DNA from: Pedosphaera sp.
Lineage (GTDB): Bacteria; Verrucomicrobiota; Verrucomicrobiia; Limisphaerales; UBA9464
Direction of reading: 5' to 3'
Assembly (NCBI GenBank): GCA_009695405.1
Contig: SIAZ01000003.1
Location: 1-32,386 of the forward strand
DNA length: 32,386 nt
The translations under genes were made by a program, and so were the position numbers. How positions within the stretch are numbered: position 1 is the stretch's first letter; each line of letters starts with the position of its first letter. Below, piece after piece: positions 7,446 to 15,499 of this stretch. Below the pieces are notes generated by a model. It saw only the letters and a program-made list of their open reading frames with translations, did no database searches and was not told the DNA's origin.

Positions 7446-8522
7446 CTAATCGAAAGCCGCCTTCAGGTCGGCAACAAAACTGTGAATATCCTCCTCGCGG
7501 GTATCCCACGAGCACATTAAACGACAACCACCATCGCCGATAAAATTGTAGAATAGCCAACCCTTAGCCCACAATTTTTGGATGATTGGCTTTGGTAAAT
7601 CGACAAAAACGCTGTTCACCTGACGAGGAAAAAGAAGGGTTGCGCCCGGAATATCGACGATCAGTGACTGCATCAGAGCGGCCATGGAATTGGCATGGAC
7701 CGCATGACGCAACCACACTCCATTTTGCAGCATCCCCAGCCACGGGGCTGACATAAACCTCATTTTTGAGCAAAGCTGCCCAGCTTGTTTGGCTCGATAA
7801 GCAAATTCATCGGCCAATCCTAAATTAAAGAAGACCACCGTTTCTCCGACATGAATCCCGTTCTTAGTTCCGCCAAAGGAGAGGACATCCACTCCCGCTT
7901 GCCAAGTTAGTTCCCTTGGAGCCACTCCGAGAGCGGATACGGCGTTGGCAAAGCGGGCCCCGTCCATGTGATAACGCAGGCCGAGTTTCTTACTCATAGC
8001 CCCGATCGCCCTCAACTCTTGAGGCGTGTACACGGTGCCCACTTCGGTCGGTTGGGTGACCGTGACCACTTTAGGTTTTGGATAGTGAATATCGGACCGT
8101 CGCCGCACGGCATCCTCCATGCCATCAGGAGTTAATTTGCCATGAGCACCCGGCAGTAACAGGAGCTTAGATCCATTGCTGAAAAACTCGGGTGCCCCGC
8201 ACTCATCCTTTTCTACATGCGCCACCTCATGACACAAGACACTATGATAACTCTGACAACAGGTGGCCAAAGCCAACGAATTTGCGGCAGTTCCATTGAA
8301 GACAAAGAAGACTTCGCACGGTGTCTCAAAAACTTCTCGAATCAGATCCGCAGCGCGCTGAGTCCATTGATCATCCCCATAAGCTCGTTCATGATTCTGA
8401 TTCGCCTCAGCGAGTGCTGCCCATGCTTCTGGGGTAATTCCTGCATAATTATCCGAAGCAAAGTGTCGGCGCGGGCCGGTTGTCGCGGCATTCATAGAAC
8501 GATTGGATTGGATCAGACTCAT
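7446..8522 (-). CDS. ltaE: Low-specificity L-threonine aldolase (PLP-dependent)
   Basis: The predicted reaction is reversible cleavage of L-threonine or allo-threonine to glycine and acetaldehyde. The protein is a fold-type I PLP enzyme of the beta-eliminating lyase group. Visible marks are FASDNYAGITPEAW at the N-terminus, FNGTAANSLAL for phosphate binding, HVEKDECGAPE, YHMDGARFANA carrying the cofactor Asp, and SFGGTKNG with the Schiff-base Lys, the form typical of Pseudomonas-type aldolases. The ATG at 8522 gives about 358 residues, close to family length. The listed GTG at 8612 would add a hydrophobic stretch relatives lack, and 8495 is another candidate. It lies directly upstream of rsmH. 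Confidence 0.88.
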   Translation of the reverse strand: MSLIQSNRSMNAATTGPRRHFASDNYAGITPEAWAALAEANQNHERAYGDDQWTQRAADLIREVFETPCEVFFVFNGTAANSLALATCCQSYHSVLCHEVAHVEKDECGAPEFFSNGSKLLLLPGAHGKLTPDGMEDAVRRRSDIHYPKPKVVTVTQPTEVGTVYTPQELRAIGAMSKKLGLRYHMDGARFANAVSALGVAPRELTWQAGVDVLSFGGTKNGIHVGETVVFFNLGLADEFAYRAKQAGQLCSKMRFMSAPWLGMLQNGVWLRHAVHANSMAALMQSLIVDIPGATLLFPRQVNSVFVDLPKPIIQKLWAKGWLFYNFIGDGGCRLMCSWDTREEDIHSFVADLKAAFD

Positions 8523-8653
8523 GGCGCAAAAAACTTCGACTAAAACTATATTTATCAAGTGAGCATAACAGATAAAAAAAGGAGCCGGGCGAACCCAGAT
8601 CTTTGCGGTCAAAAGTCGCTACTTGAAACAGCAGCTTGGCCCACCGACACCCA

Positions 8654-9928
8654 TTAAGCGCGAGGTGCCAGTTTCTTCTCCACTGGGCTCTTCACAAGGA
8701 CAGTGTACTGTGGTAGCCCGTTCTTATGCGGTATTTGAACCTGACCCTCAATCAAGGGGGAGGCGTACTCGATGAAGGCCGCATTGGGCAAGAAACCATC
8801 TTCACTGATCCACTCGCGCGGTATGAAATGTTCTACGTTGGCGATATTCTCCAGAGGTTCGAGCCCAATTTCCCATCGATAAAGAGCAGAATTCAGCCGG
8901 ACAATTTTTGGCATTAAACCAGACTTCCCACCGATAGCAGCCCGCACTGCGGCTAGGCCACAAGCAAAAGCCTCGTCTACATCCGTTTGGCTGGCATAGT
9001 GAGCAGCTGCCCGTTGAGCATAGCCCAACTTCACCGTGCGTGTTTTCAAGTTCAGTTTCCCTTGAACAAGAGTCGCCAAGGCTTCGGCAGCACCTGATAG
9101 CACAGCGTGTCCAAAGGCATCGAGACGGGCCTTGTCAGCCCCAATTTCTTCGCCTGCCTGATTCTTGACCCCTTCGCCACAGACCACGATACAATATTTA
9201 TGTTCAGCAACGGTTGCCTTCACGCGGGCAAGAAAGGCGGCTTCGTCTAGGGGAATCTCAGGCAACAAAATAATATGAGGTGCATTGGCGGGATTGCCCT
9301 GCTTCGCCAAGACCGTTCCTGCCGCAATCCAACCTGCCGCACGCCCCATCACTTCAATGATACAGCACGAACCGTCGTCGGTGGCCATGGAGCCAACATC
9401 CAATCCTATTTCAGCGACCGTGACTGCATTGTACTTGATGGCTGAACCGTAGCCTGGGCAATGGTCGGTTGCCGGAAGATCATTATCGATGGTCTTTGGA
9501 ACGCCCATCACACTCATCTCATAGCCTCGCTTGATCGCTTCCAGATGGATCTTATGAACGGTATCCTGCGAATCATTGCCGCCCGCATAGAAAAAGAAGC
9601 GGATGTTATGAGCCGCAAAGACCTCGAAAAGGCGGTCCATTTCTTGTGCTGCCTTCTCCGGCTTGTTTTTGAAATCAATCTTGTAGCGACAGGTGCCGAG
9701 CGCGGCAGCCGGCGTGTTCTTCAAGCCTTCGATGGACTTGGATAGTTCATCGTTAATGTCAATCAAGTCCTCATTGAGAATACCTAGAATGCCATTCAGG
9801 CCTCCATAGATCTCCTCAATGCATTCATGATGCCCAGCTTCGGTAATAACCCCAGCGATCGAGGCGTTAATGACACTGGTGGGGCCACCAGACTGGGCGA
9901 CGAGAAGATTTCCAATGAGTTCTGCCAT
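8654..9928 (-). CDS. pfp: 6-phosphofructokinase, pyrophosphate-dependent type
   Basis: Phosphorylates fructose 6-phosphate in glycolysis. The N-terminal QSGGPTSVINASIAG and the GGLNGI loop are family marks. Phosphoryl-donor choice can be read from two motifs: GGNDSQDT, where ATP enzymes have GGDGS, and PKTIDND, where ATP enzymes have PGTIDND. Both the Asp and the Lys favour pyrophosphate as donor, making the step reversible. MGRAAGWIAAG is also present. The ATG at 9928 (MAELIGNLLVAQ) is chosen over the listed 9988, whose extension has no family resemblance. The protein is about 424 residues, usual for the non-allosteric PPi group. It diverges from the lpxL-like gene. Confidence 0.9.
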   Translation of the reverse strand: MAELIGNLLVAQSGGPTSVINASIAGVITEAGHHECIEEIYGGLNGILGILNEDLIDINDELSKSIEGLKNTPAAALGTCRYKIDFKNKPEKAAQEMDRLFEVFAAHNIRFFFYAGGNDSQDTVHKIHLEAIKRGYEMSVMGVPKTIDNDLPATDHCPGYGSAIKYNAVTVAEIGLDVGSMATDDGSCCIIEVMGRAAGWIAAGTVLAKQGNPANAPHIILLPEIPLDEAAFLARVKATVAEHKYCIVVCGEGVKNQAGEEIGADKARLDAFGHAVLSGAAEALATLVQGKLNLKTRTVKLGYAQRAAAHYASQTDVDEAFACGLAAVRAAIGGKSGLMPKIVRLNSALYRWEIGLEPLENIANVEHFIPREWISEDGFLPNAAFIEYASPLIEGQVQIPHKNGLPQYTVLVKSPVEKKLAPRA

Positions 9929-10072
9929 ACAATTTAAGAGCGGTAAGTGTGCCTTGCCGAGGCTCGAGCGGCAAGCGGCGAATCGCAACCTTGCCCTAGC
10001 TTGCTCACTTCATTGGCGTCTTTAGCTATTTCCAACTCCCTTTCCTTGTTTTTTTTTGCACCCTTCGGCGAC

Positions 10073-11014
10073 GTGTTGAACCGCCTATTAGAATGGATAC
10101 TGACGGGATTGGTAACCGTCCTTAGGTGCCTGTCTTTGGAAACGATCGCCCAAATGGGTCGTCTTCTCGGAGGACTTGCTTGGCGGATTGATATCCGTCA
10201 CCGGAGGATCGCCGTGGAAAACATCCGGCACGCCTTTCCCGAATGGTCTCAACAACAAGTACGAGATACGGTTCGCGAAAATTTCCGGCGGATCGGCGAA
10301 GCCTATGCCTGTGCGGTTCGCATCCCAGGAATGTCCCTCGCCGAGTTGGGAGATCGAATCGAGTACGTCGGGCTGAAGAGTTGCCTCCCGCCCTTGGGGC
10401 AAAATTTAGTGGTCGCCAGTGGCCACTTCGGCAACTTCGACCTTTTAAGTCTATCCGCTCAAATTATCCCCGACCGACATTCAGCCACCACGTATCGTGC
10501 CCAAGGTGTCAAAGCCTTGGAAACTGTCTTCCAAGGGCTTCGCGAACGCACCGGGGTTCAATTCTTTGAACGTCGCCAAGGAGTGGTAGCGATGAGAAAT
10601 CTGTTTAAATCTGGCAATGTTATTTTGGCACTTTTCGCCGATCAACACGGTGGAGCTCACGGACTCTGGTTGCCATTGCTCGGTCGGCCTTGCTCTTGCA
10701 GTACCTCTGCTGCAGTTATCGCGCTGCGCTATCGAGCCACATTAACTACGAGCTTTTGCTTCCGCACCCGCTTGGCAGGTTGGCGCATCGAATGTGGCCC
10801 AAACATTCCGACACACACGCCCGATGGCCTTGAACGGAGTGTTGAAGAAATCACTCGCGATATTGTTGTTGCCTACGAAGTGGCTATCCGCCGCGATCCA
10901 GCCAACTGGTTTTGGGTTCATCGCCGATGGAAACCGCGTTCACAGCACCAAAGCCTATCGCCGCCTCCGATCGATCCGAATCAATCCTCGAATCTCTCGG
11001 AGACAAAGCCTTGA
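10073..11014 (+). CDS. Lysophospholipid/lipid A acyltransferase, LpxL/HtrB family
   Basis: About 313 residues, inner-membrane associated; relatives add a secondary acyl chain to lipid A precursors. The N-terminus has a hydrophobic anchor (WILTGLVTVLRCL), followed by AVENIRHAFPE, which is characteristic. The catalytic HX4D motif is clear as GHFGNFD (His118, Asp123 from this start). A later block, LALFADQH, corresponds to the substrate-binding DQ motif, and the end has NWFWVHRRWKPR, the usual family terminus. The listed GTG at 9947 adds 42 residues and leaves only 18 bp to the divergent phosphofructokinase start; GTG 10073 starts at the membrane anchor and is preferred. The stop overlaps the next start (TTGA). 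Confidence 0.85.
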   Translation: MLNRLLEWILTGLVTVLRCLSLETIAQMGRLLGGLAWRIDIRHRRIAVENIRHAFPEWSQQQVRDTVRENFRRIGEAYACAVRIPGMSLAELGDRIEYVGLKSCLPPLGQNLVVASGHFGNFDLLSLSAQIIPDRHSATTYRAQGVKALETVFQGLRERTGVQFFERRQGVVAMRNLFKSGNVILALFADQHGGAHGLWLPLLGRPCSCSTSAAVIALRYRATLTTSFCFRTRLAGWRIECGPNIPTHTPDGLERSVEEITRDIVVAYEVAIRRDPANWFWVHRRWKPRSQHQSLSPPPIDPNQSSNLSETKP

Positions 11015-12123
11015 AAACGACTCTTACCCAGCCAAATCGGATTCTTGTCCGCAGTGTCAACTGGCTTGGCGATGCAGTGATGTCAACCCCAGCTTTACTC
11101 CGTCTTCGTCAACACTTTCCTTCGGCCCATATAGGTCTTCTCTGTCACAAAAAACTAGCCGAACTCTGGATCGATCACCCCGCTGTCGATGCGGTGCTTT
11201 CTTTTGAAGACCGAGAATCGCCTCGATCGATCGGCAGACGGTTGCGAAGTGAAAAATTCGATCTGGCTCTCCTTTTTCCAAATTCATTTCGTTCGGCTTT
11301 AGAAGCTTTTATTGCTGGTATCCCTCAGAGGATCGGTAGTCGCTCCGGCCTGCGTCGATGGCTTTTAACTACGGCTGTTTCCGCCGCCCCAGAAGTCATC
11401 CGATTAAAAAAACGATCAAAAGCAGAAATTCTGAGACGGATCACCCACTCATCCCAGGCAGAACCTTCCATTCCGTTGGGCTCCCATCAACTGCATCATT
11501 ACCTCCGAATTGTCGCCGCTGTCGGCGCTTCGGCTCTCCCCTTACCCCCGCATTTGACCGTCGCCGCTCGTGATCGGACTGAAGCCACGGCGGAGGGTCT
11601 TCGTTCCACTTTAGGACGACGCGTTGTAGGACTAAACGCGGGAGCAGAATACGGTCCGGCTAAACGTTGGCCTGTGGCCCGATTCGCTGAAGCTGCCAAC
11701 CGACTTCATTCTCTTACAGGCTGTCATTTCCTAGTGTTTGGCGGGCCAGCCGATATCTCGATTGCTAATGAACTTCGAGGTCAAATCCACTCGGCACCGG
11801 TTACTGTCTTGGCCGGTAAAACGACCCTGCGCCAACTAATGGCACGCTTAGAATGCTGCGATGTACTGATCACTAACGACACTGGCCCGATGCACCTTGC
11901 AGCCGCCTTGGGAGTTCCGGTGGTGGTCCCATTCGGCAGCACTTCACCCGAACTGACTGGGCCCGGCAATCCTGGGGATCCACGCCATACCTTGATTAAA
12001 AGTGACGCTGCTTGCGCCCCTTGCTTCCAGCGGCACTGCCCAGTCGATTTCCGCTGCATGACCCAAATTTCCATCGATGTCGTGGTGGATGCCACAGCGC
12101 GATGTTTAGGTCGTCTCGACTGA
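11011..12123 (+). CDS. waaF: LPS heptosyltransferase, WaaF-like (GT9)
   Basis: A glycosyltransferase family 9 enzyme that adds ADP-heptose to the inner core of lipopolysaccharide on the cytoplasmic face. The N-terminus ILVRSVNWLGDAVMSTPALL is near-diagnostic for heptosyltransferase II. The nucleotide-sugar domain shows GLNAGAEYGPAKRWP, FLVFGGPAD and TNDTGPMHLAAALGVPVV. I choose TTG 11011 rather than the listed 10912: a GGAG sits eight bases upstream, the TTG overlaps the acyltransferase stop as TTGA, and the resulting protein (about 370 residues) begins like its relatives. Its partnership with the LpxL-like gene forms a small lipid A/core unit. Exact acceptor (heptosyltransferase I or II) is inferred. 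Confidence 0.87.
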   Translation: MKTTLTQPNRILVRSVNWLGDAVMSTPALLRLRQHFPSAHIGLLCHKKLAELWIDHPAVDAVLSFEDRESPRSIGRRLRSEKFDLALLFPNSFRSALEAFIAGIPQRIGSRSGLRRWLLTTAVSAAPEVIRLKKRSKAEILRRITHSSQAEPSIPLGSHQLHHYLRIVAAVGASALPLPPHLTVAARDRTEATAEGLRSTLGRRVVGLNAGAEYGPAKRWPVARFAEAANRLHSLTGCHFLVFGGPADISIANELRGQIHSAPVTVLAGKTTLRQLMARLECCDVLITNDTGPMHLAAALGVPVVVPFGSTSPELTGPGNPGDPRHTLIKSDAACAPCFQRHCPVDFRCMTQISIDVVVDATARCLGRLD

Positions 12124-12177
12124 ATCAGCTTCTTCTGTGGCTTTACAAAAAAAAGCAGCGTCATACCCTCCACCTCT

Positions 12178-12486
12178 GTGCCCCTCAAAGCGCAACAGTT
12201 CGACAAAGAAATCCAGACGGCTCTGCGCAGCTACAACCGCCACATTGTTTGTATCGAACAAGTCCCCGACGATGCTGAGGAAGCTCTACGTTCTCTTATG
12301 AGTAAAGCAATCCGTGCTTTCGAAGGTCGAGAAACAGGGATGCGACATGGCATCGCCCTGAATCGACTGATCACGGTCATTCTAAGTCAATCTGATACCA
12401 CGCGCCCTCATTGCGGTATTTATTTTAATCTCCACTCTCCTTACGCCAAAAAAGCGGCAGCCAAAGTTATTCCATCGGGTTCTTGA
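12178..12486 (+). CDS. Small hypothetical protein
   Basis: 102 residues from a GTG, in the same frame as and 54 bp after the heptosyltransferase stop. The protein is soluble, with a helical N-terminus (AQQFDKEIQTALRSYNRHIV) and a C-terminal GIYFNLHSPYAKKAA segment that looks conserved-like, but I recognise no family. No signal peptide or membrane segment is present. It could be the last gene of the acyltransferase-heptosyltransferase unit. No strong ribosome binding site is visible, so its expression is uncertain. Confidence 0.45.
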   Translation: MPLKAQQFDKEIQTALRSYNRHIVCIEQVPDDAEEALRSLMSKAIRAFEGRETGMRHGIALNRLITVILSQSDTTRPHCGIYFNLHSPYAKKAAAKVIPSGS

Positions 12487-12667
12487 ACAGTCGAAACCGC
12501 TGGCTTCGCTTAAGCCTCTCCATCGCCCCTATTAAAAATAGCGCGATTAGTCCCCTTCTCTCACTTGAACGGACACCAAGGGATGACCCCAAGGTCACTT
12601 TGTTTATTCCTTCAACTTTCTTATCTTAACCAGCCCAGCGTGTCTCAGCGCAAAAGTTAAAGATGAA

Positions 12668-13582
12668 ATGGCGATTTGGTTGGCTACATCCTCAACTGCT
12701 TGGAAACCCTGCGATCCGAGTTCTATGGTTCCTCGTTTTTTAAAACGTACTGCCCAATGGAGTTTCGGCGTACGCTGGATAAATCGTGTCTTCGAAAAAA
12801 ACAAAAAATACTCGCCGCTTTTTACTTTGAAACACGCTGTCTTATTTTTTGTCTTGTGCACCTTTGTTTTAGCTTGGCCTGACGTTTTCTTGGGCACTGC
12901 TCAGACCCAACCCACCGACACAGTTGCTGTCGATCTTGGAGTGAGCAAAGTCCAAAATTTAGCCCTCGATTTAGCTCGGTCACGCAGTATCGCTACCCAT
13001 CAACTCTCTTCTAATGAGTCGGGATTCATTTCACTTTTTAACGGACGAGATCTGACGGGCTGGCAAGGATCCGGTTGGACTGTCGAGGACGGCCTTCTTA
13101 TCTGCCACGGAGGCTTCCTAACCTGTTCAAATCGACAGTTTACCAACTTTATTATCCGATTCGAAGTGAAGCTTTCCTCGGGTGCTAACAACGGCCTCAA
13201 TTTCAGATCAAAAAACTCCCTGTGGAACGAGATCCAAATCATCGATGAGACCCATCCAGCGTATGCAACGATCCATGATTATCAGGCACATGGGTCACTT
13301 TACGGTGTGGTAGCGGCTCGACGCGGCTTCTGTAAACCTCTCGGGGAATGGAATATCCACGAACTAATCGCTAACGGTTCACATATCCAAGTCACCCTGA
13401 ATGGAACGAAAATTGTGGATGCAGATATAGGCAATCTCGACCTAGACAACTGCAAGGATGGGACCGCTCATCCAGGGTTACGCAACGCCTCCGGCGATCT
13501 AGGTTGGTTGGGTCACCCCAATGCTAAGGAAAAGAAAAGCCCTGTCTATTTCAGAAATATTCGCCTCAAACAACTCCCCTAA
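12668..13582 (+). CDS. DUF1080 secreted protein (3-keto-disaccharide hydrolase-like)
   Basis: About 304 residues. An N-terminal basic region precedes a hydrophobic segment (HAVLFFVLCTFVLAWPDVFL) that should act as a signal or anchor. The rest is a DUF1080 jelly-roll domain: FISLFNGRDLTGWQGSGWTV opens it, FEVKLSSGANNGLNFRS forms the next strands, and a closing VYFRNIRLKQL ends it. Members of this family hydrolyse 3-keto-glycosides made by GMC or Gfo/Idh oxidoreductases; neither partner is adjacent. It precedes a SASA esterase in the same direction, suggesting polysaccharide processing. The start is uncertain: ATG 12668 is listed and ATG 12725 is a reasonable alternative closer to the signal segment. 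Confidence 0.82.
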   Translation: MAIWLATSSTAWKPCDPSSMVPRFLKRTAQWSFGVRWINRVFEKNKKYSPLFTLKHAVLFFVLCTFVLAWPDVFLGTAQTQPTDTVAVDLGVSKVQNLALDLARSRSIATHQLSSNESGFISLFNGRDLTGWQGSGWTVEDGLLICHGGFLTCSNRQFTNFIIRFEVKLSSGANNGLNFRSKNSLWNEIQIIDETHPAYATIHDYQAHGSLYGVVAARRGFCKPLGEWNIHELIANGSHIQVTLNGTKIVDADIGNLDLDNCKDGTAHPGLRNASGDLGWLGHPNAKEKKSPVYFRNIRLKQLP

Positions 13583-13691
13583 ATAGAGTCTTTAAAATCC
13601 ATTGATCACTCTTCTACTCGGCCTCTAGAAGGTGTCTAAATCGACTGAGAGCGCCTGCCCATTAGTTTATTCCACTTTATCTTCGACTACT

Positions 13692-15341
13692 ATGTTTGTT
13701 GCCAAACTTCTCCGTATTCTTGTGGCGATTGCACACCTCTTACCCCTAGCCTCACCAGCTGCTGAAGTAGTTAAGCCGACAAAAGTCTACATTTTTGCAG
13801 GTCAATCCAACATGGAGGGAGCCGATGCTCACCCTAAACTCATCGATAGCTATCCGCTTTTCAAAGGTTCGGGCACGCCGCAAACGAATGTCCTCTTCAC
13901 CTCGCTTCCCAGCCAAGGTCAAGGCGGTTTCGAAGGATGGGGTCCACTTCAACCCCTCCACTCTTTTGGATCCGAACTCACCTTTGCGCGCCTGTTAAAA
14001 CAGCGAGATAAGTCTCCTATCGCTATTATTAAGTCAGCGGTCGGCGGTACTACACTCGCCTACGACTGGAATCCTGCGGCCCCCGCTAAAGGCCAGAAGC
14101 TTTATCCGAGAACCCTTCAGCTCATTCAAGAGTCACTTCACGATCTGGAAAAACGGGGACTGGCCTATCGACTCGAGGGGGTAATGTGGCATCAAGGCGA
14201 AAACGATATGCTGGATAGGAACCTTAATACCCAGTACGCCAAAGGACTCGACCAACTCATCCGTCAACTTCGAAAGGATCTCCATGCGCCGGCCTTAAAA
14301 TGGTTCATTGCTGAAGTCAGCGAGAAAGGAATCTGGGGTATGGATAATCGCCAAAATCTCGCTATTCTCCGCCAGCAGCAGGACCAAGTGATCAAAGCGG
14401 ATCCCCTCCTCCACTGGGTGCCAACCTCTCACCTTGCTTTTGAAGTCATGCAGAGCGGCCAACCCCATTATCATTTCGGAACTCAGGGCCAATTACAGAT
14501 GGGCGAAGGGTTTGCAAGGGCCTATCTACAGAGCCTAGGCAAGAAGCCAATTGAGACAGGAGCGCCCCTCAAAAATCGCCTTTTGAATCCAAAAACACGT
14601 GTTCGACTCTTCGTACTCGCGGGTCAACGAACGATGGAAGGTGAAGATACCTCTGTCGCAGATATTTCCAAGAGTCCGGACTTTAATCACCTCATATCCC
14701 CCCAGAAAAATGTTCTCTTCCGTTATTCGCTCGGAGGTCGGGTGAAGGTCTCGCAGACATGGGAACCTCTTGGGCCGGTTGATTTTCTCGGCAACTTCGG
14801 GCCTGAATTGAGCTTTGGGGCGCTTCTTAGAAAATCACTCAACACCAAGGAGGGGCTGGCCCTTGTGAAATTCACCCACAGCGGTGCTCAAGGACCCGAT
14901 TGGTTCCCTAGCGGTTCACCCGAAGCGCGTCGCGATCTTTATCCTCACTTTATCTCCTTTATCCGTGCAGCCCTCGAAGATCTAAATCGGCAAGGGTACG
15001 AACCTTCCTTGGAAGGGATCTTCTGGCATACCGGAGAAAACGACACCTACTTTGGTCCGTACCAGAGGAAAAACGCCACTTGGATGAAGGCGCTTATTAC
15101 TCAAATGCGACTCGATCTTCAGAAACCTTTTCTGCCTTGGTTTATTTCCGAACAACATCCCGCCGCTCTTTGGCGCAATATGGAATCCGTCAATGCGGAC
15201 CTCAACATGATGGCGCAGTCTGAACAAAACATCGTCCTTATTAAAACGGGTTTCCTACCTTTTAAACGCCCGCACTTTGGAACCCAAGGCACACTTTTAT
15301 TGGGTGAAGAAATGGCAAAAGCCTACCTTCAGCGCCAGTAA
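13692..15341 (+). CDS. Secreted tandem SASA (sialate O-acetylesterase-type) protein; second domain lacks the catalytic Ser
   Basis: About 549 residues with a signal peptide (LLRILVAIAHLLPLASPAA), hence the ATG at 13692 rather than the listed GTG at 13632. Two homologous SGNH-like carbohydrate-esterase domains follow. Domain 1 has the block I motif KVYIFAGQSNMEG with its catalytic Ser, then WHQGEND and a terminal HYHFGTQGQLQMGEGFARAY containing the late His. Domain 2 repeats the plan (VRLFVLAGQRTMEG, WHTGEND, HFGTQGTLLLGEEMAKAYL), but Ser-Asn is replaced by Arg-Thr, so it should be catalytically dead by this mechanism. Domain 1 probably removes acetyl groups from polysaccharides outside the cytoplasm; domain 2 may bind or stabilise. 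Substrate is unknown. Confidence 0.85.
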   Translation: MFVAKLLRILVAIAHLLPLASPAAEVVKPTKVYIFAGQSNMEGADAHPKLIDSYPLFKGSGTPQTNVLFTSLPSQGQGGFEGWGPLQPLHSFGSELTFARLLKQRDKSPIAIIKSAVGGTTLAYDWNPAAPAKGQKLYPRTLQLIQESLHDLEKRGLAYRLEGVMWHQGENDMLDRNLNTQYAKGLDQLIRQLRKDLHAPALKWFIAEVSEKGIWGMDNRQNLAILRQQQDQVIKADPLLHWVPTSHLAFEVMQSGQPHYHFGTQGQLQMGEGFARAYLQSLGKKPIETGAPLKNRLLNPKTRVRLFVLAGQRTMEGEDTSVADISKSPDFNHLISPQKNVLFRYSLGGRVKVSQTWEPLGPVDFLGNFGPELSFGALLRKSLNTKEGLALVKFTHSGAQGPDWFPSGSPEARRDLYPHFISFIRAALEDLNRQGYEPSLEGIFWHTGENDTYFGPYQRKNATWMKALITQMRLDLQKPFLPWFISEQHPAALWRNMESVNADLNMMAQSEQNIVLIKTGFLPFKRPHFGTQGTLLLGEEMAKAYLQRQ

Positions 15342-15499
15342 TTATCCCCGCCCTTCAGAGTTTTAAAGCAGTCGGTTTGAATGTCGCTGTCGCTGCTTCA
15401 ACGACTCCTAGCTCAATGGGGCATCCGTTGCTTTCGGCTTGTCGGAGGTTCCAAAGAAGTTCCCCACCCTGAATCAACCCAGAGAGGGCAAACCGGATA

